Source: Verrucomicrobiota bacterium
GTDB taxonomy: Bacteria > Verrucomicrobiota > Verrucomicrobiia > Limisphaerales > UBA1096
Reading direction: 5' to 3'
Length of the DNA: 9,561 bases
Assembly: GCA_015658765.1 (NCBI GenBank)
Contig: DQOE01000080.1
Location: 1-9,561 of the forward strand
Shown: in pieces, positions 1-8,584 of the stretch
Layout of the letters: each line of letters starts with the position of its first letter
How positions within the stretch are numbered: position 1 is the stretch's first letter
Notes under the pieces: model-generated
Databases searched by the model: none
What the model was told of the DNA's origin: nothing
Seen by the model: only the letters and a program-made list of their open reading frames with translations
Translations under genes and position numbers: made by a program

Positions 1-1
1 A

Positions 2-688
2 GACCTGAAGGTGACTAATCGCACACGTGTGTATCGCGGGCGCAGTCGTGTCGCTGGGTATCGCGGAATTGCAGTAGGTTTTCCGGATGGTGTCAATTAC
101 GCCTTTAACGCACAGAACGGAACGTTAAGCGCGCTGTGGTCGGGTGAATTTGTGAACGTGTCCTGGGGCGGCCAGGGATCAGGCAACTTCAATCCACGAG
201 CGCGCCCGATTGAGTTGGCACAGGACGTGACATTTTATCGCCTGGACAAGGATGACGCGCCGTGGCCGCTGCGGCCAGTCATGGATAAGGACAATCCGGT
301 GAACCCCAATCCTCTTTACCCGCGAAACCTCGGCTATCAGTTCAAGGGTTACCAACTCGATGAGGAAGGCGTACCAACCTTCATGTATCGCACGGGTGAC
401 GTGGCGGTAGAGGACAGGGTGAACGGGGTGGCGGCTAATCGGCTAAACCGACTGGAGCGTCGGTTGCGGTTCGATGCCCCCAAGGCGGAGACGGTATATT
501 TACGAGCACTCACCGGAAAGGTGAGGTCGCTGACGCCGACACAGTTTGCTACAGGCGCAGTGAAGATGTGGGTGCCGGAAGACACGGCGTTGTTACGTGG
601 CGAGGGCGACACACGGGAGCTTGTTCTGAAACTGAAACTGCCCAAGGGAAAATCGGAGGTCGAAATTCGTTATGACTTGTTGCGCTAA
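2..688 (+). CDS. C-terminal part of a probable secreted c-type-cytochrome-family protein (5' end outside window)
   Basis: The frame is open from the left edge, so this is the 3' part of a longer gene; the in-frame GTG at 11 is not a credible start. The visible 228 codons read as a beta-rich domain: an R-G-I-A-V-G-F-P-D-G-V-N-Y-A-F segment, then L-W-S-G-E-F and W-G-G-Q-G-S-G-N-F, later P-W-P-L and a Y-Q-F-K-G-Y-Q-L stretch. From memory, this pattern resembles the C-terminal domain that follows cytochrome c domains in secreted heme proteins of Planctomycetota and Verrucomicrobiota. No CxxCH heme motif lies in the visible part, so the cytochrome assignment is inference from the domain type and from the propeller neighbour. 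The stop TAA at 686-688 overlaps the next gene by 17 bp, so the two are very likely cotranscribed and translationally coupled. It may instead be an uncharacterised beta-sandwich protein. Confidence 0.6.
   Translation, partial: DLKVTNRTRVYRGRSRVAGYRGIAVGFPDGVNYAFNAQNGTLSALWSGEFVNVSWGGQGSGNFNPRARPIELAQDVTFYRLDKDDAPWPLRPVMDKDNPVNPNPLYPRNLGYQFKGYQLDEEGVPTFMYRTGDVAVEDRVNGVAANRLNRLERRLRFDAPKAETVYLRALTGKVRSLTPTQFATGAVKMWVPEDTALLRGEGDTRELVLKLKLPKGKSEVEIRYDLLR
655..660 (+). promoter_or_regulatory. Ribosome binding site of the beta-propeller gene
   Basis: GGAGGT lies 11 nt before the ATG at 672, inside the end of the upstream gene. It supports that start codon and coupled translation across the 17-bp overlap. 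Confidence 0.6.
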
Positions 689-2177
689 TATCGGACTGAC
701 CGGCGCGCTGATGCTGTTGTTGACCGTGAGCACGGGCGCAGAGGAGGTCGGCGAGCGATGGGGCACTGAGAAGCGGGAACGCGAGTTTTACCGCGTGGTA
801 AGCGTGCCATTGCCAAAGGGAGAGGTGATTGAGGCAGGAGCGTTTGAGTTGATGCCGGACAACAGGCTGGCAGTAGGCACGCGGCGTGGTGACATCTTTT
901 TCATGAATGGCGTGGACGACGAAAAGCCGCAGCCGCAGTTCGAGAAATTCGCGGAGGGCTTGGATGAGATTTTCGGTTTGGCTTATCGGAAGGACGACAA
1001 AGGCGACAAGGGCGGATTGTACGTAACACACAGCGCAGAGTTGACCCGCGTGCTGGACACCAACCGCGACGGCAAGGCAGACAGGTTTGTAACGATTTCC
1101 GACGTATGGGGCTATCGCAATTACCATGAGTATGCATTCGGCTCCAAGTTTGACCCGCAGGGCAACCTCTACGTTGCGCTCGGGCTTTCTAATTCCTATC
1201 ACTCGCGCGCGCTCTTTCGTGGATGGGCGATGAAGATTACGCCCGAGGGCAAGTCGATTCCCATCGCCAGTGGGTTGCGCAGTCCCGGCGGCATTGGCCC
1301 GAACGAGCATGGTGCGATGTTCTACATCGAGAGCCAAGGGCCTTGGAATTCGTCGTGCAGCCTCAAGTTTCTCAAGCCCGGCGGGTTCATGGGGCACCCT
1401 GTAAGTTTTAACTGGTACCCATTTGCGCCTGACCTTAAGAGGCCGACCGAGCCGCTAAGCGGCACGCGTATTGTCACCGAAAAGGAGAAGGTAATGGAGT
1501 TGGTGCCGTATGCGGTAATTTTCCCGTACATACGCATGGGGCGGTCGATTACAGGTTATGTGGTCGATCGTACGGGCGGAAAGTTTGGGCCGTTTGAGAA
1601 CCAGATTTTTCTCGGTGACTACACGCAGTCCATCATCATGCGGGCGACCACAGAGCAGGTGAACGGCGTATGGCAGGGTGCGTGTTATCCGTTCCGCGAG
1701 GGTCTTTCCACGGGTATCTTAAATGTACAGTTTACGCCGATGGGCCGTTTGCTCTGTGGCGGCACTAATCGTGGATGGCCTGTGCGTGGTATTAAACCCT
1801 TCGCTCTCGAGCGGCTCGACTGGACGGGTAAGATGCCGTTTGAAATAAAGTCTATCAACATCACAGGGGATGGGTTCAGGATAACATTCACCAAGCCGTT
1901 GGATCAGACAACAGGGAATAATATAAAAAGCTACAAGATTGCTGCATTTACACATAATTATCATTCCGGCTATGGCGGGCCGGAGGTGGATCTAAACAAT
2001 CCTGTCGTTAAATCCGTGGAGCTCGCGGCAGATGGGCGCAGTGCAACAATTGTGCTCAGTGAACTTAAAATAGGCTATGTCCACGAGTTTGATCTTGGTG
2101 CTCTGCGAGATCGAGATAAGGGAGAACTTCTGCATCATAATGCGTATTATACCGTGAATGAAGTGCCGAAGGGTTAG
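672..2177 (+). CDS. Secreted PQQ-dependent sugar dehydrogenase-like beta-propeller protein with C-terminal Ig-like domain
   Basis: This is a complete 501-residue protein. Residues 1-23 form a signal peptide (hydrophobic G-A-L-M-L-L-L-T-V core, cleavage probably near S-T-G-A), so it acts outside the cytoplasm. Residues about 45-385 read as a glucose/sorbosone-dehydrogenase-like beta-propeller with repeated strand-loop units such as N-R-L-A-V-G-T-R-R-G-D-I at 64-75, G-L-Y-V-T-H at 115-120, G-N-L-Y-V-A-L-G at 164-171, Q-I-F-L-G-D-Y at 311-317 and G-R-L-L-C-G-G at 358-364. An acidic D-T-N-R-D-G-K-A-D loop at 129-137 looks like a calcium-binding turn. Residues about 390-501 form a separate beta-sandwich. 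In PVC phyla such propellers are often paired with cytochrome c proteins, which fits the overlapping upstream gene. PQQ binding and any substrate are not shown by the sequence. The gene, especially its last 300 bp, is more AT-rich than the following operon and has no copy of the window's palindrome. Confidence 0.75.
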   Translation: MTCCANIGLTGALMLLLTVSTGAEEVGERWGTEKREREFYRVVSVPLPKGEVIEAGAFELMPDNRLAVGTRRGDIFFMNGVDDEKPQPQFEKFAEGLDEIFGLAYRKDDKGDKGGLYVTHSAELTRVLDTNRDGKADRFVTISDVWGYRNYHEYAFGSKFDPQGNLYVALGLSNSYHSRALFRGWAMKITPEGKSIPIASGLRSPGGIGPNEHGAMFYIESQGPWNSSCSLKFLKPGGFMGHPVSFNWYPFAPDLKRPTEPLSGTRIVTEKEKVMELVPYAVIFPYIRMGRSITGYVVDRTGGKFGPFENQIFLGDYTQSIIMRATTEQVNGVWQGACYPFREGLSTGILNVQFTPMGRLLCGGTNRGWPVRGIKPFALERLDWTGKMPFEIKSINITGDGFRITFTKPLDQTTGNNIKSYKIAAFTHNYHSGYGGPEVDLNNPVVKSVELAADGRSATIVLSELKIGYVHEFDLGALRDRDKGELLHHNAYYTVNEVPKG

Positions 2178-2187
2178 CAATACTGAA

Positions 2188-4692
2188 TTATCGTCTGTTT
2201 AGGTATTGGGCTTTGAGTTTTGCGATTTGTTGACGAATGCCTTTGCCCTCGTGAAACGCAATGATGCCTTTGGCTTGGACGGTTTTGCCGGGAAGGCAAT
2301 CCGGGAAAGAGGGGTCGGCGTGGAGGCAGGGGACAGGCGGGTTTTCCCAGGGTCGATGAAGCGGCTCCCAGCCGGTGATGATCCAGCGTTGGCCGTCGGC
2401 ATCGCGGCAGGCCACCCAACTGCCATCGATGACTTTGTTGGCGTGGATGCGCTGGTTGAAGCCGGACAGGCCCTTGAGCATCACGCACACTTGCGCCCGT
2501 AGGCCGGTGAGTTTTTCCAGTGAACCGTTGCGAATCCAGAGGTTCATTTTGACGATCTTTTTTTCCGGAGTGACTCGGCTGCCGAAGATGATGCCGTTGG
2601 GCAATTTCCGCTCGAAGACCAGCGAGCCATCCTTGTTCAGTTGCCATTCGAGTGGCTCAAGTGTTTTACTCAGCTTGTCCCAGATGGTCGGGATGTGTGT
2701 GTGGGCGAGGTAGGTCAGGCCAAGGTTGGACCAGATCGCCTCGGGCACATCGACCACGGCGTAACTGTGAGGATCCCACGGGGCGAAAATGCTGACTTTC
2801 GTGTCGCGCTGGGGAACGAGTGCGCCGTCGAGAAATCCGATGCGCGGGTGGCGGCCGCCGGGGTAGGGCAGCACTTTCAGCGGGGCATCTGTGGAGCGCT
2901 TGGCCAAGCGTGTTCCGGTGATGTTCCAGTCGGCGAGTTTTTGCCGCACCTTGGCCAAAGGCAGGCCGGTGGCGGCGCGTATCTCGTGTGGCGTGTAACG
3001 GTGGTGCGTGACCATGTTTTCGAGCCAGCGCCTGAGGTCGCGGTCGCTCTTGGGCGCGCGGGCCTCGAGGGTTGGCGGGTTGCTCGTTGCGAGGTTTTTG
3101 TAATGCTCGAGTGCGGCGTTGTATTCGGTCATTGCTTCATTGGAAACGATGCTTTTGCTGCGGCTGATTTCGTCCTGCACACGTCGAATGAGATATTCCT
3201 TTTCCTCGGGCGACGGGAGGAGTGGCTTGCCGGGTATCTCAATCGTCCATTGCCCGGTGTGAGCGAATCGCAGCCGTCCGCCGGGGCGTTCCTCGAAACA
3301 GCGAACAGCAATCCAGCCGCTTGTTTTCATTGGCAGCGTGGCGGAGAAAGTCATTTGGCGCGCCCCAGTGGAAGTAGTGTTCGGCCGGGCGCGAATCTTA
3401 AGGACTGGTTGGCCGTTCACGACGATTTCCAAAAATGTAACCGGCGTTTCGCTGATGACCTCGCCGGTGACGGTGAGGTCGCCGCCGCCTTGGGTAAGCC
3501 CGATTTTTGCGCCGGGCTGTCGGGCGTTCACTTTTGCGAACAGCATCGGGCCGGTGGTGACGAAACTGCGACCCTGCTTCAGGCCATCCAGCCAATCCAA
3601 GTAGCTAAACCCTTTCGGCAGATATACATACACGCGACTGAAACCTGCTGGCACGGGATGCACGCCGTTGGCTGTGCCGGCGGTGGGCGCGAGGTCGAAA
3701 CCGGCGTTGAGCAGCGTGTAATATTGGCCGAGCGTATAGTTGAGCCAATCCTCCTCGTTGCCGGTGGTGTTGCCGACGGGTGGCTGGAGAAAGCCGGGAG
3801 TGGGGGAGTTCCATTTGGTGAACGCGAACTTGGTGCGCCACATGTGATTGTTGGCCAACTCGTACAACCGCGCGCCGGTGCTGTGCGGGAGCGTCATCGA
3901 GAACGGCCAGTCGAGTTTGTCCATGTCGAGGATCGTGCCCTCGGCGCGGGCGCGCCTGGCCAAGGGGCCCCACGGCGGGACGCCTTTGTCGAACACCGAC
4001 TTGTGGTTCAGAAAAAACAGCGCGCCAAGCGTATGGCGTTTTTTACCAACCGAAAAAATTTCGTACTCGGTGTTGCGCGGCCAAATAACGTGCGTGGCAT
4101 CGACCGTGATTAACCTGTCCGGAATCTCGCCGCCAATGTTTTTGTCGCCACTCGTCGGTGCCGTGCCGGACTTGGTCACCCAATACGTGAGCGGCATTGC
4201 GACGTTGAGATCCTCGGCTTGGATGACGTTGGGCAACTCCTCGAGAGTGCGATGAATGTGAGTCTCGCCGGAGTACCAACCGCGTTTGGCCAAGTTGATC
4301 CAGCGGCGCAGCCGTATCTCGATGTTAGCATCGGCTTGGCCAAGCGACACCGGCTTGGTTTCGGTGAAGTACTCCTTGCCGCGCTCGACCGTGATCGTGT
4401 ACTCGCCCGGCGGCAGATTGGCCTTGAGCGGGTGCGCGGAAACAGTCGTGTGTTTCTCGAACGACTCCTTCTGCCTCCAGTTCGTCTTGTCATAGCGCAC
4501 CGCCGATCCCTCCGCCGTGGTGGGTTTCACGAAGAACCATTTGCCTTGGCTGTTCTCCAAGTACACCCGCGCAGCAAGGGGTTCGTCCGTCCGGGCGTCG
4601 ACAATTCGCCCAACAATTGTGGCGCTTTGCGGCTTGGCCGGGCCGCACAAGCCCAATACAAGAGCGAAAACGAAATGACGCCTAAACTTCAT
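2188..4692 (-). CDS. Secreted CehA/McbA-type PHP metallohydrolase with large uncharacterised C-terminal region
   Basis: I start it at the ATG at 4692, giving 834 residues. The longer open frame to 4830 only adds 46 residues overlapping glpK, whereas M-K-F-R-R-H-F-V-F-A-L-V-L-G-L begins a clear signal peptide. Residues about 22-130 resemble a carboxypeptidase-regulatory-like beta domain (G-R-I-V-D-A-R-T-D-E-P-L, then P-P-G-E-Y-T-I-T-V). The PHP/CehA part begins at W-Y-S-G-E-T-H-I-H-R (139-148), whose H-x-H would bind metal. It continues through L-P-H-S-T-G-A near 270 to the family hallmark D-G-L-K-Q-G-R-S-F-V-T-T-G-P at 369-382. CehA-type proteins hydrolyse esters; the substrate here is unknown. 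After a charged helical stretch (about 490-535) comes a helix-turn-helix-like segment (566-587) and a W/P-rich beta domain of about 215 residues that I cannot name. It is last in the operon, 8 nt after the glpK stop, without a convincing Shine-Dalgarno. Confidence 0.75.
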   Translation of the reverse strand: MKFRRHFVFALVLGLCGPAKPQSATIVGRIVDARTDEPLAARVYLENSQGKWFFVKPTTAEGSAVRYDKTNWRQKESFEKHTTVSAHPLKANLPPGEYTITVERGKEYFTETKPVSLGQADANIEIRLRRWINLAKRGWYSGETHIHRTLEELPNVIQAEDLNVAMPLTYWVTKSGTAPTSGDKNIGGEIPDRLITVDATHVIWPRNTEYEIFSVGKKRHTLGALFFLNHKSVFDKGVPPWGPLARRARAEGTILDMDKLDWPFSMTLPHSTGARLYELANNHMWRTKFAFTKWNSPTPGFLQPPVGNTTGNEEDWLNYTLGQYYTLLNAGFDLAPTAGTANGVHPVPAGFSRVYVYLPKGFSYLDWLDGLKQGRSFVTTGPMLFAKVNARQPGAKIGLTQGGGDLTVTGEVISETPVTFLEIVVNGQPVLKIRARPNTTSTGARQMTFSATLPMKTSGWIAVRCFEERPGGRLRFAHTGQWTIEIPGKPLLPSPEEKEYLIRRVQDEISRSKSIVSNEAMTEYNAALEHYKNLATSNPPTLEARAPKSDRDLRRWLENMVTHHRYTPHEIRAATGLPLAKVRQKLADWNITGTRLAKRSTDAPLKVLPYPGGRHPRIGFLDGALVPQRDTKVSIFAPWDPHSYAVVDVPEAIWSNLGLTYLAHTHIPTIWDKLSKTLEPLEWQLNKDGSLVFERKLPNGIIFGSRVTPEKKIVKMNLWIRNGSLEKLTGLRAQVCVMLKGLSGFNQRIHANKVIDGSWVACRDADGQRWIITGWEPLHRPWENPPVPCLHADPSFPDCLPGKTVQAKGIIAFHEGKGIRQQIAKLKAQYLNRR
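2897..2910. repeat. Palindrome CGCTTGGCCAAGCG, perfect copy
   Basis: A 14/14 match inside the CehA-type gene, encoding R-L-A-K-R just after the helix-turn-helix-like segment. Confidence 0.85.
4333..4346. repeat. Palindrome copy, 13/14
   Basis: Only the first base differs (G for C). It lies inside the CehA-type gene and encodes S-L-G-Q-A in a surface-type segment before the PHP domain. Confidence 0.8.
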
Positions 4693-4700
4693 TGTGTGAC

Positions 4701-6178
<1,478 letters not shown>

Positions 6179-6182
<4 letters not shown>

Positions 6183-6958
6183 AGCACTTCCTCGACTCGG
6201 TAGAAGCGGCGTTTGTGCATCCGGTTGGCCTCGAGGTCAAAATAGTAAAACTGATCCGACTCGAGGGTGATCGTTTTCAGGGGCTTCCATTTTTTTTTGC
6301 CGCCGAGATTTTCGCTGTAATCGATTCGATAAGTGCGGCCCTCGATGCCGTCGATCTTCACTGCGGTAACGGTGTCCACCGACAATCGACTCTGGAACGG
6401 GGCATCGAGGATCGCCTGCTTGATGTTCGTGTAGCCCTCGGTGGAGGTGAGGTCGGATTCGCGATCTCCTCCAAACGGGAAAAAGTCCGAGATCTCGCCG
6501 CGTTCATTGTAGATGTAGTAGTCATCCTTGTTGCCCTGGTGCAGTCCGAAAGCGTCCTCGAGATCGGTGTCCTGAAAGAGCGGGAAACTGCTCCGCGAGG
6601 TGAACTCATCTTGCTGGGACGCCCCGGAGGCGATGTTAACGGCGACGAAGTTAACCTTGACGCGGTTGGCCTCAAACTCCTTTTTGAGTTCCTCCATCTT
6701 CTCGAGTTGAACCTGGCAATAGGGGCACCACGTCGCCAGCAGGGCGACGAGAGTCACCCGCCCACGAAAATGGTTCAGCCCGTACGTTTCGTTGAACCTC
6801 AGGCTCTTGGGCTGGAAATCTGTCAGTTCCCATTCCGGCCAAGGCGAGCCGGGCTCTTTGGGGGAGAGGGGCTTGGGTTGTGCCTGGGCGGCAGTCGTGC
6901 AGACCAGGGCGAGTGTCATTATCGCCAGGGAAACGCGCAGGGAGTTCATATAATTCAT
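6179..6958 (-). CDS. Secreted TlpA-like thioredoxin-fold protein with C-terminal F-Y-R-V module
   Basis: Taking the ATG at 6958, the protein has 259 residues. The ATG at 6949 and a TTG at 6997 are alternatives, and none has a good Shine-Dalgarno. Residues 1-27 form a signal peptide (L-A-I-M-T-L-A-L-V core, A-Q-A cleavage), so it acts in the periplasm. Residues about 40-187 are a TlpA/AhpC-type thioredoxin fold with A-T-W-C-P-Y-C at 75-81; the two cysteines (C78, C81) can form a redox disulfide. The pair is CPYC, as in glutaredoxins, rather than the usual TlpA CPPC. The cis-proline expected after the third strand is missing: the aligned stretch reads K-D-D-Y-Y-I-Y. Residues about 196-259 are a beta module ending R-R-F-Y-R-V-E-E, a type common at the ends of PVC-phylum exported proteins. 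First gene of the operon with glpK; the link between the two is not evident. Disulfide exchange on exported proteins is possible but unproven. Confidence 0.75.
6187..6193 (-). promoter_or_regulatory. Ribosome binding site of glpK
   Basis: On the minus strand GAGGAAG ends 4 nt before the glpK ATG at 6182 and lies inside the last codons of the thioredoxin-fold gene. With the ATGA overlap it points to coupled translation. Confidence 0.55.
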
Positions 6959-6968
6959 GCGGTCGGCA

Positions 6969-6997
6969 ACAATAGACCGTGGCCAAGCGGTTGACAA
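6969..6997 (-). promoter_or_regulatory. Candidate sigma70-type promoter of the thioredoxin-glpK-CehA operon
   Basis: On the minus strand TTGTCA (6997-6992) is followed after exactly 17 nt by TATTGT (6974-6969), 5/6 and 4/6 matches to the bacterial consensus. Transcription would start near 6962, a few bases before the ATG at 6958 and about 13 nt before the ATG at 6949, so the mRNA would be leaderless or have a very short leader. The spacer is filled by a diverged copy of the palindrome. On the plus strand the same bases give a perfect TTGACA (6991-6996), but no good -10 box follows at 16-18 nt. Confidence 0.4.
6976..6989. repeat. Diverged palindrome copy, 11/14, in promoter spacer
   Basis: On the plus strand it reads ACCGTGGCCAAGCG. 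It sits in the 17-nt spacer of the candidate operon promoter. Alone it would be a weak match, but the noncoding position makes it worth recording. Confidence 0.4.
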
Positions 6998-7035
6998 CCG
7001 AACATCGATTTGGCTTTGCAGAAAAAAACTGGCTG

Positions 7036-7049
7036 CCCTTGGCCAAGCG
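7036..7049. repeat. Palindrome copy, 13/14, between divergent operons
   Basis: Only the second base differs (C for G). It lies about 17 nt before the sulfatase ATG at 7067, outside the best-supported coding regions, so it would be in the 5' untranslated leader or the promoter. Confidence 0.75.
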
Positions 7050-7066
7050 CATTAGGTTTTGCGGCG

Positions 7067-8581
7067 ATGCGTTTTTCCAGTTTATCCCGAGTGACTGCAT
7101 GCCTTGCGCTTGGCCTGGCCCTGGGCGGAGCCAAGGCGGCGGAGCGGCCAAACATCGTGCTGATCATGTGCGACGATATGGGGTGGAGTGACATCGGCTG
7201 CTATGGGGGTGAGGTCAGCACGCCGAGCCTCGACCGTCTGGCGGCGGAGGGGATGCGGTTCACCCAGTTTTACAACAACGCCAAGTGCACCACCACGAGG
7301 GCATCGATCCTGACCGGCCTCTATCCGCGCCGCGGCAAGGGCGGGTTGCTGCGGCAAAACATGGTCACGCTGGGCGAGGCGATGAAGCTGGCCGGATACC
7401 AGACGGCGCTCAGTGGCAAGTGGCACCTTGGTTCCGGCGAGACGACGCATCCGTACCGGCGCGGCTTTGACGAGTATTACGGGTTGCTCGACGGTTGCTG
7501 CAATTTCTTCAACCCAAAGCAGCGCGACCCCGAGTACAAGGGCGGGCGCATTCGGCAGTTCGGCCACAACGACAGGGATGTCTCCGAGTTTTCGGACGAC
7601 TACTACACGACGGATGCCTTCACTGATCACGCCATCGAGTGCGTCGATAAATTCTCGAAAAAAGACAAGCCGTTTTTTCTGCACGTCTGTTACACCGCGC
7701 CGCATTACCCGCTGCACGCGAAGCCGGAGGACATCAAAAAGTACACCGGCAAATTCAGGATGGGCTGGGACACGATGCGGCGGCAGCGACATGAGCGCAT
7801 GGTCAAGATGGGGCTGATCAACCCCAAGTGGAAACTCTCCGGTCGCGACTCACGGGCGTACGACTGGGCGTCGGCCAACCACGACCACGAGGATTTGCGG
7901 ATGGCGGTTTATGCGGCGATGATCGATAGCATGGATCAGAACATCGGCCGACTCATGGCCGCGCTGCGGAAGAGCGGCGAGGCCGACAACACGCTGGTGC
8001 TGTTCCTCTCCGACAACGGCGGCTGTGCCGAGGAGCCGGGCGGCCGTTCGCCGAAGATCATTCCCGGGCCGAAGGAGTTTTATGCGGCCGTGGGGCCGTC
8101 GTGGGGTTGGGCGCAAAACTCGCCGTTTCGCCGCTACAAAAGCTGGGCCCACGAGGGCGGCATCGCCACGCCGTGCATTGCGTGGTGGCCGGGGCGCGTG
8201 CCCAAGGGGGCGATCACGAAAGAGGTCGGGCATATCATCGACTTTCTGCCGACGTTTCTGGAATTGGCCGGTGCCGATTATCCCGAGAGACACAACGGAC
8301 ACGACATCCTCCCGGTCGAGGGCAAAAGTCTTGTGAAGGTGCTGCGCGGCGGCACGCGCAAGGGGCATGATCAGCTCGCGTGGGAGTGGGCCGGCAACCG
8401 TGCGCTGCGCGAGGGCAGGTGGAAGGTTGTCTGGGACAAGCTCGACAAAAAGTGGTCCCTGTTTGACCTGGAAGCGGATCGAACGGAGACGAACGACCTG
8501 GCGCAAACGAACTCAGCGTTGGCCAAGCGATTGGCCGGCGACTGGGGCGAGTGGGCCAAGCGAACCGGAATGAGGCGGTAA
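7067..8581 (+). CDS. Secreted sulfatase (arylsulfatase family S1)
   Basis: I start it at the ATG at 7067 (504 residues). The in-frame TTG at 7010 would add 19 residues ahead of an obvious signal peptide (about residues 1-24, cleavage near G-A-K-A). Sulfatases of this family hydrolyse sulfate esters with a formylglycine made from Cys or Ser. Visible motifs are P-N-I-V-L-I-M-C-D-D-M-G-W at 28-40 (calcium ligands D36 and D37), the active-site segment K-C-T-T-T-R-A-S-I-L-T-G at 73-84, G-K-W-H at 117-120, A-P-H-Y at 211-214, S-D-N-G-G at 315-319 (D316, N317) and K358 before H-E-G-G. The catalytic segment reads C-T-T-T-R, with threonine where C-x-P-x-R sulfatases have proline. The C-terminal subdomain is present (W-K-V-V-W, L-F-D-L-E-A-D-R-T-E-T-N-D-L), so the protein is full length. 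Substrate unknown; polysaccharide sulfates are likely in PVC bacteria. It is transcribed with the LOG gene, 3 nt downstream. Confidence 0.9.
   Translation: MRFSSLSRVTACLALGLALGGAKAAERPNIVLIMCDDMGWSDIGCYGGEVSTPSLDRLAAEGMRFTQFYNNAKCTTTRASILTGLYPRRGKGGLLRQNMVTLGEAMKLAGYQTALSGKWHLGSGETTHPYRRGFDEYYGLLDGCCNFFNPKQRDPEYKGGRIRQFGHNDRDVSEFSDDYYTTDAFTDHAIECVDKFSKKDKPFFLHVCYTAPHYPLHAKPEDIKKYTGKFRMGWDTMRRQRHERMVKMGLINPKWKLSGRDSRAYDWASANHDHEDLRMAVYAAMIDSMDQNIGRLMAALRKSGEADNTLVLFLSDNGGCAEEPGGRSPKIIPGPKEFYAAVGPSWGWAQNSPFRRYKSWAHEGGIATPCIAWWPGRVPKGAITKEVGHIIDFLPTFLELAGADYPERHNGHDILPVEGKSLVKVLRGGTRKGHDQLAWEWAGNRALREGRWKVVWDKLDKKWSLFDLEADRTETNDLAQTNSALAKRLAGDWGEWAKRTGMRR
8572..8575 (+). promoter_or_regulatory. 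Ribosome binding site supporting the GTG start of the LOG gene
   Basis: GAGG ends 9 nt before GTG 8585, inside the final codons of the sulfatase gene. The alternative ATG at 8600 has no Shine-Dalgarno-like sequence in front of it, so this site favours the GTG start. Confidence 0.4.
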
Positions 8582-8584
8582 CCT

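Noticed and set aside
549..1397. 282-codon minus-strand open frame opposite the propeller gene
   Set aside because: It is antisense to a well-supported gene across two genes' junction, with no domain-like pattern.
2178..2187. Terminator between the convergent propeller and CehA-type genes
   Set aside because: Only 10 bp separate the stops and no GC-rich hairpin with a T run is visible there.
2641..4113. 490-codon plus-strand open frame opposite the CehA-type gene
   Set aside because: It lies wholly antisense to a gene with a signal peptide and recognisable domains, and its translation shows no domain pattern. Long antisense frames are common in GC-rich DNA.
6215..6994. 259-codon plus-strand open frame opposite the thioredoxin-fold gene
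   Set aside because: The minus strand has the signal peptide, CxxC motif and operon overlap; the plus-strand frame has none of these.
6991..7020. Plus-strand sigma70 promoter for the sulfatase
   Set aside because: TTGACA at 6991 is a perfect -35, but the bases 16-18 nt downstream do not resemble TATAAT, so I do not list it as a feature.
7010..7066. TTG start at 7010 for the sulfatase
   Set aside because: It would place 19 residues before an obvious signal peptide that begins at the ATG at 7067.
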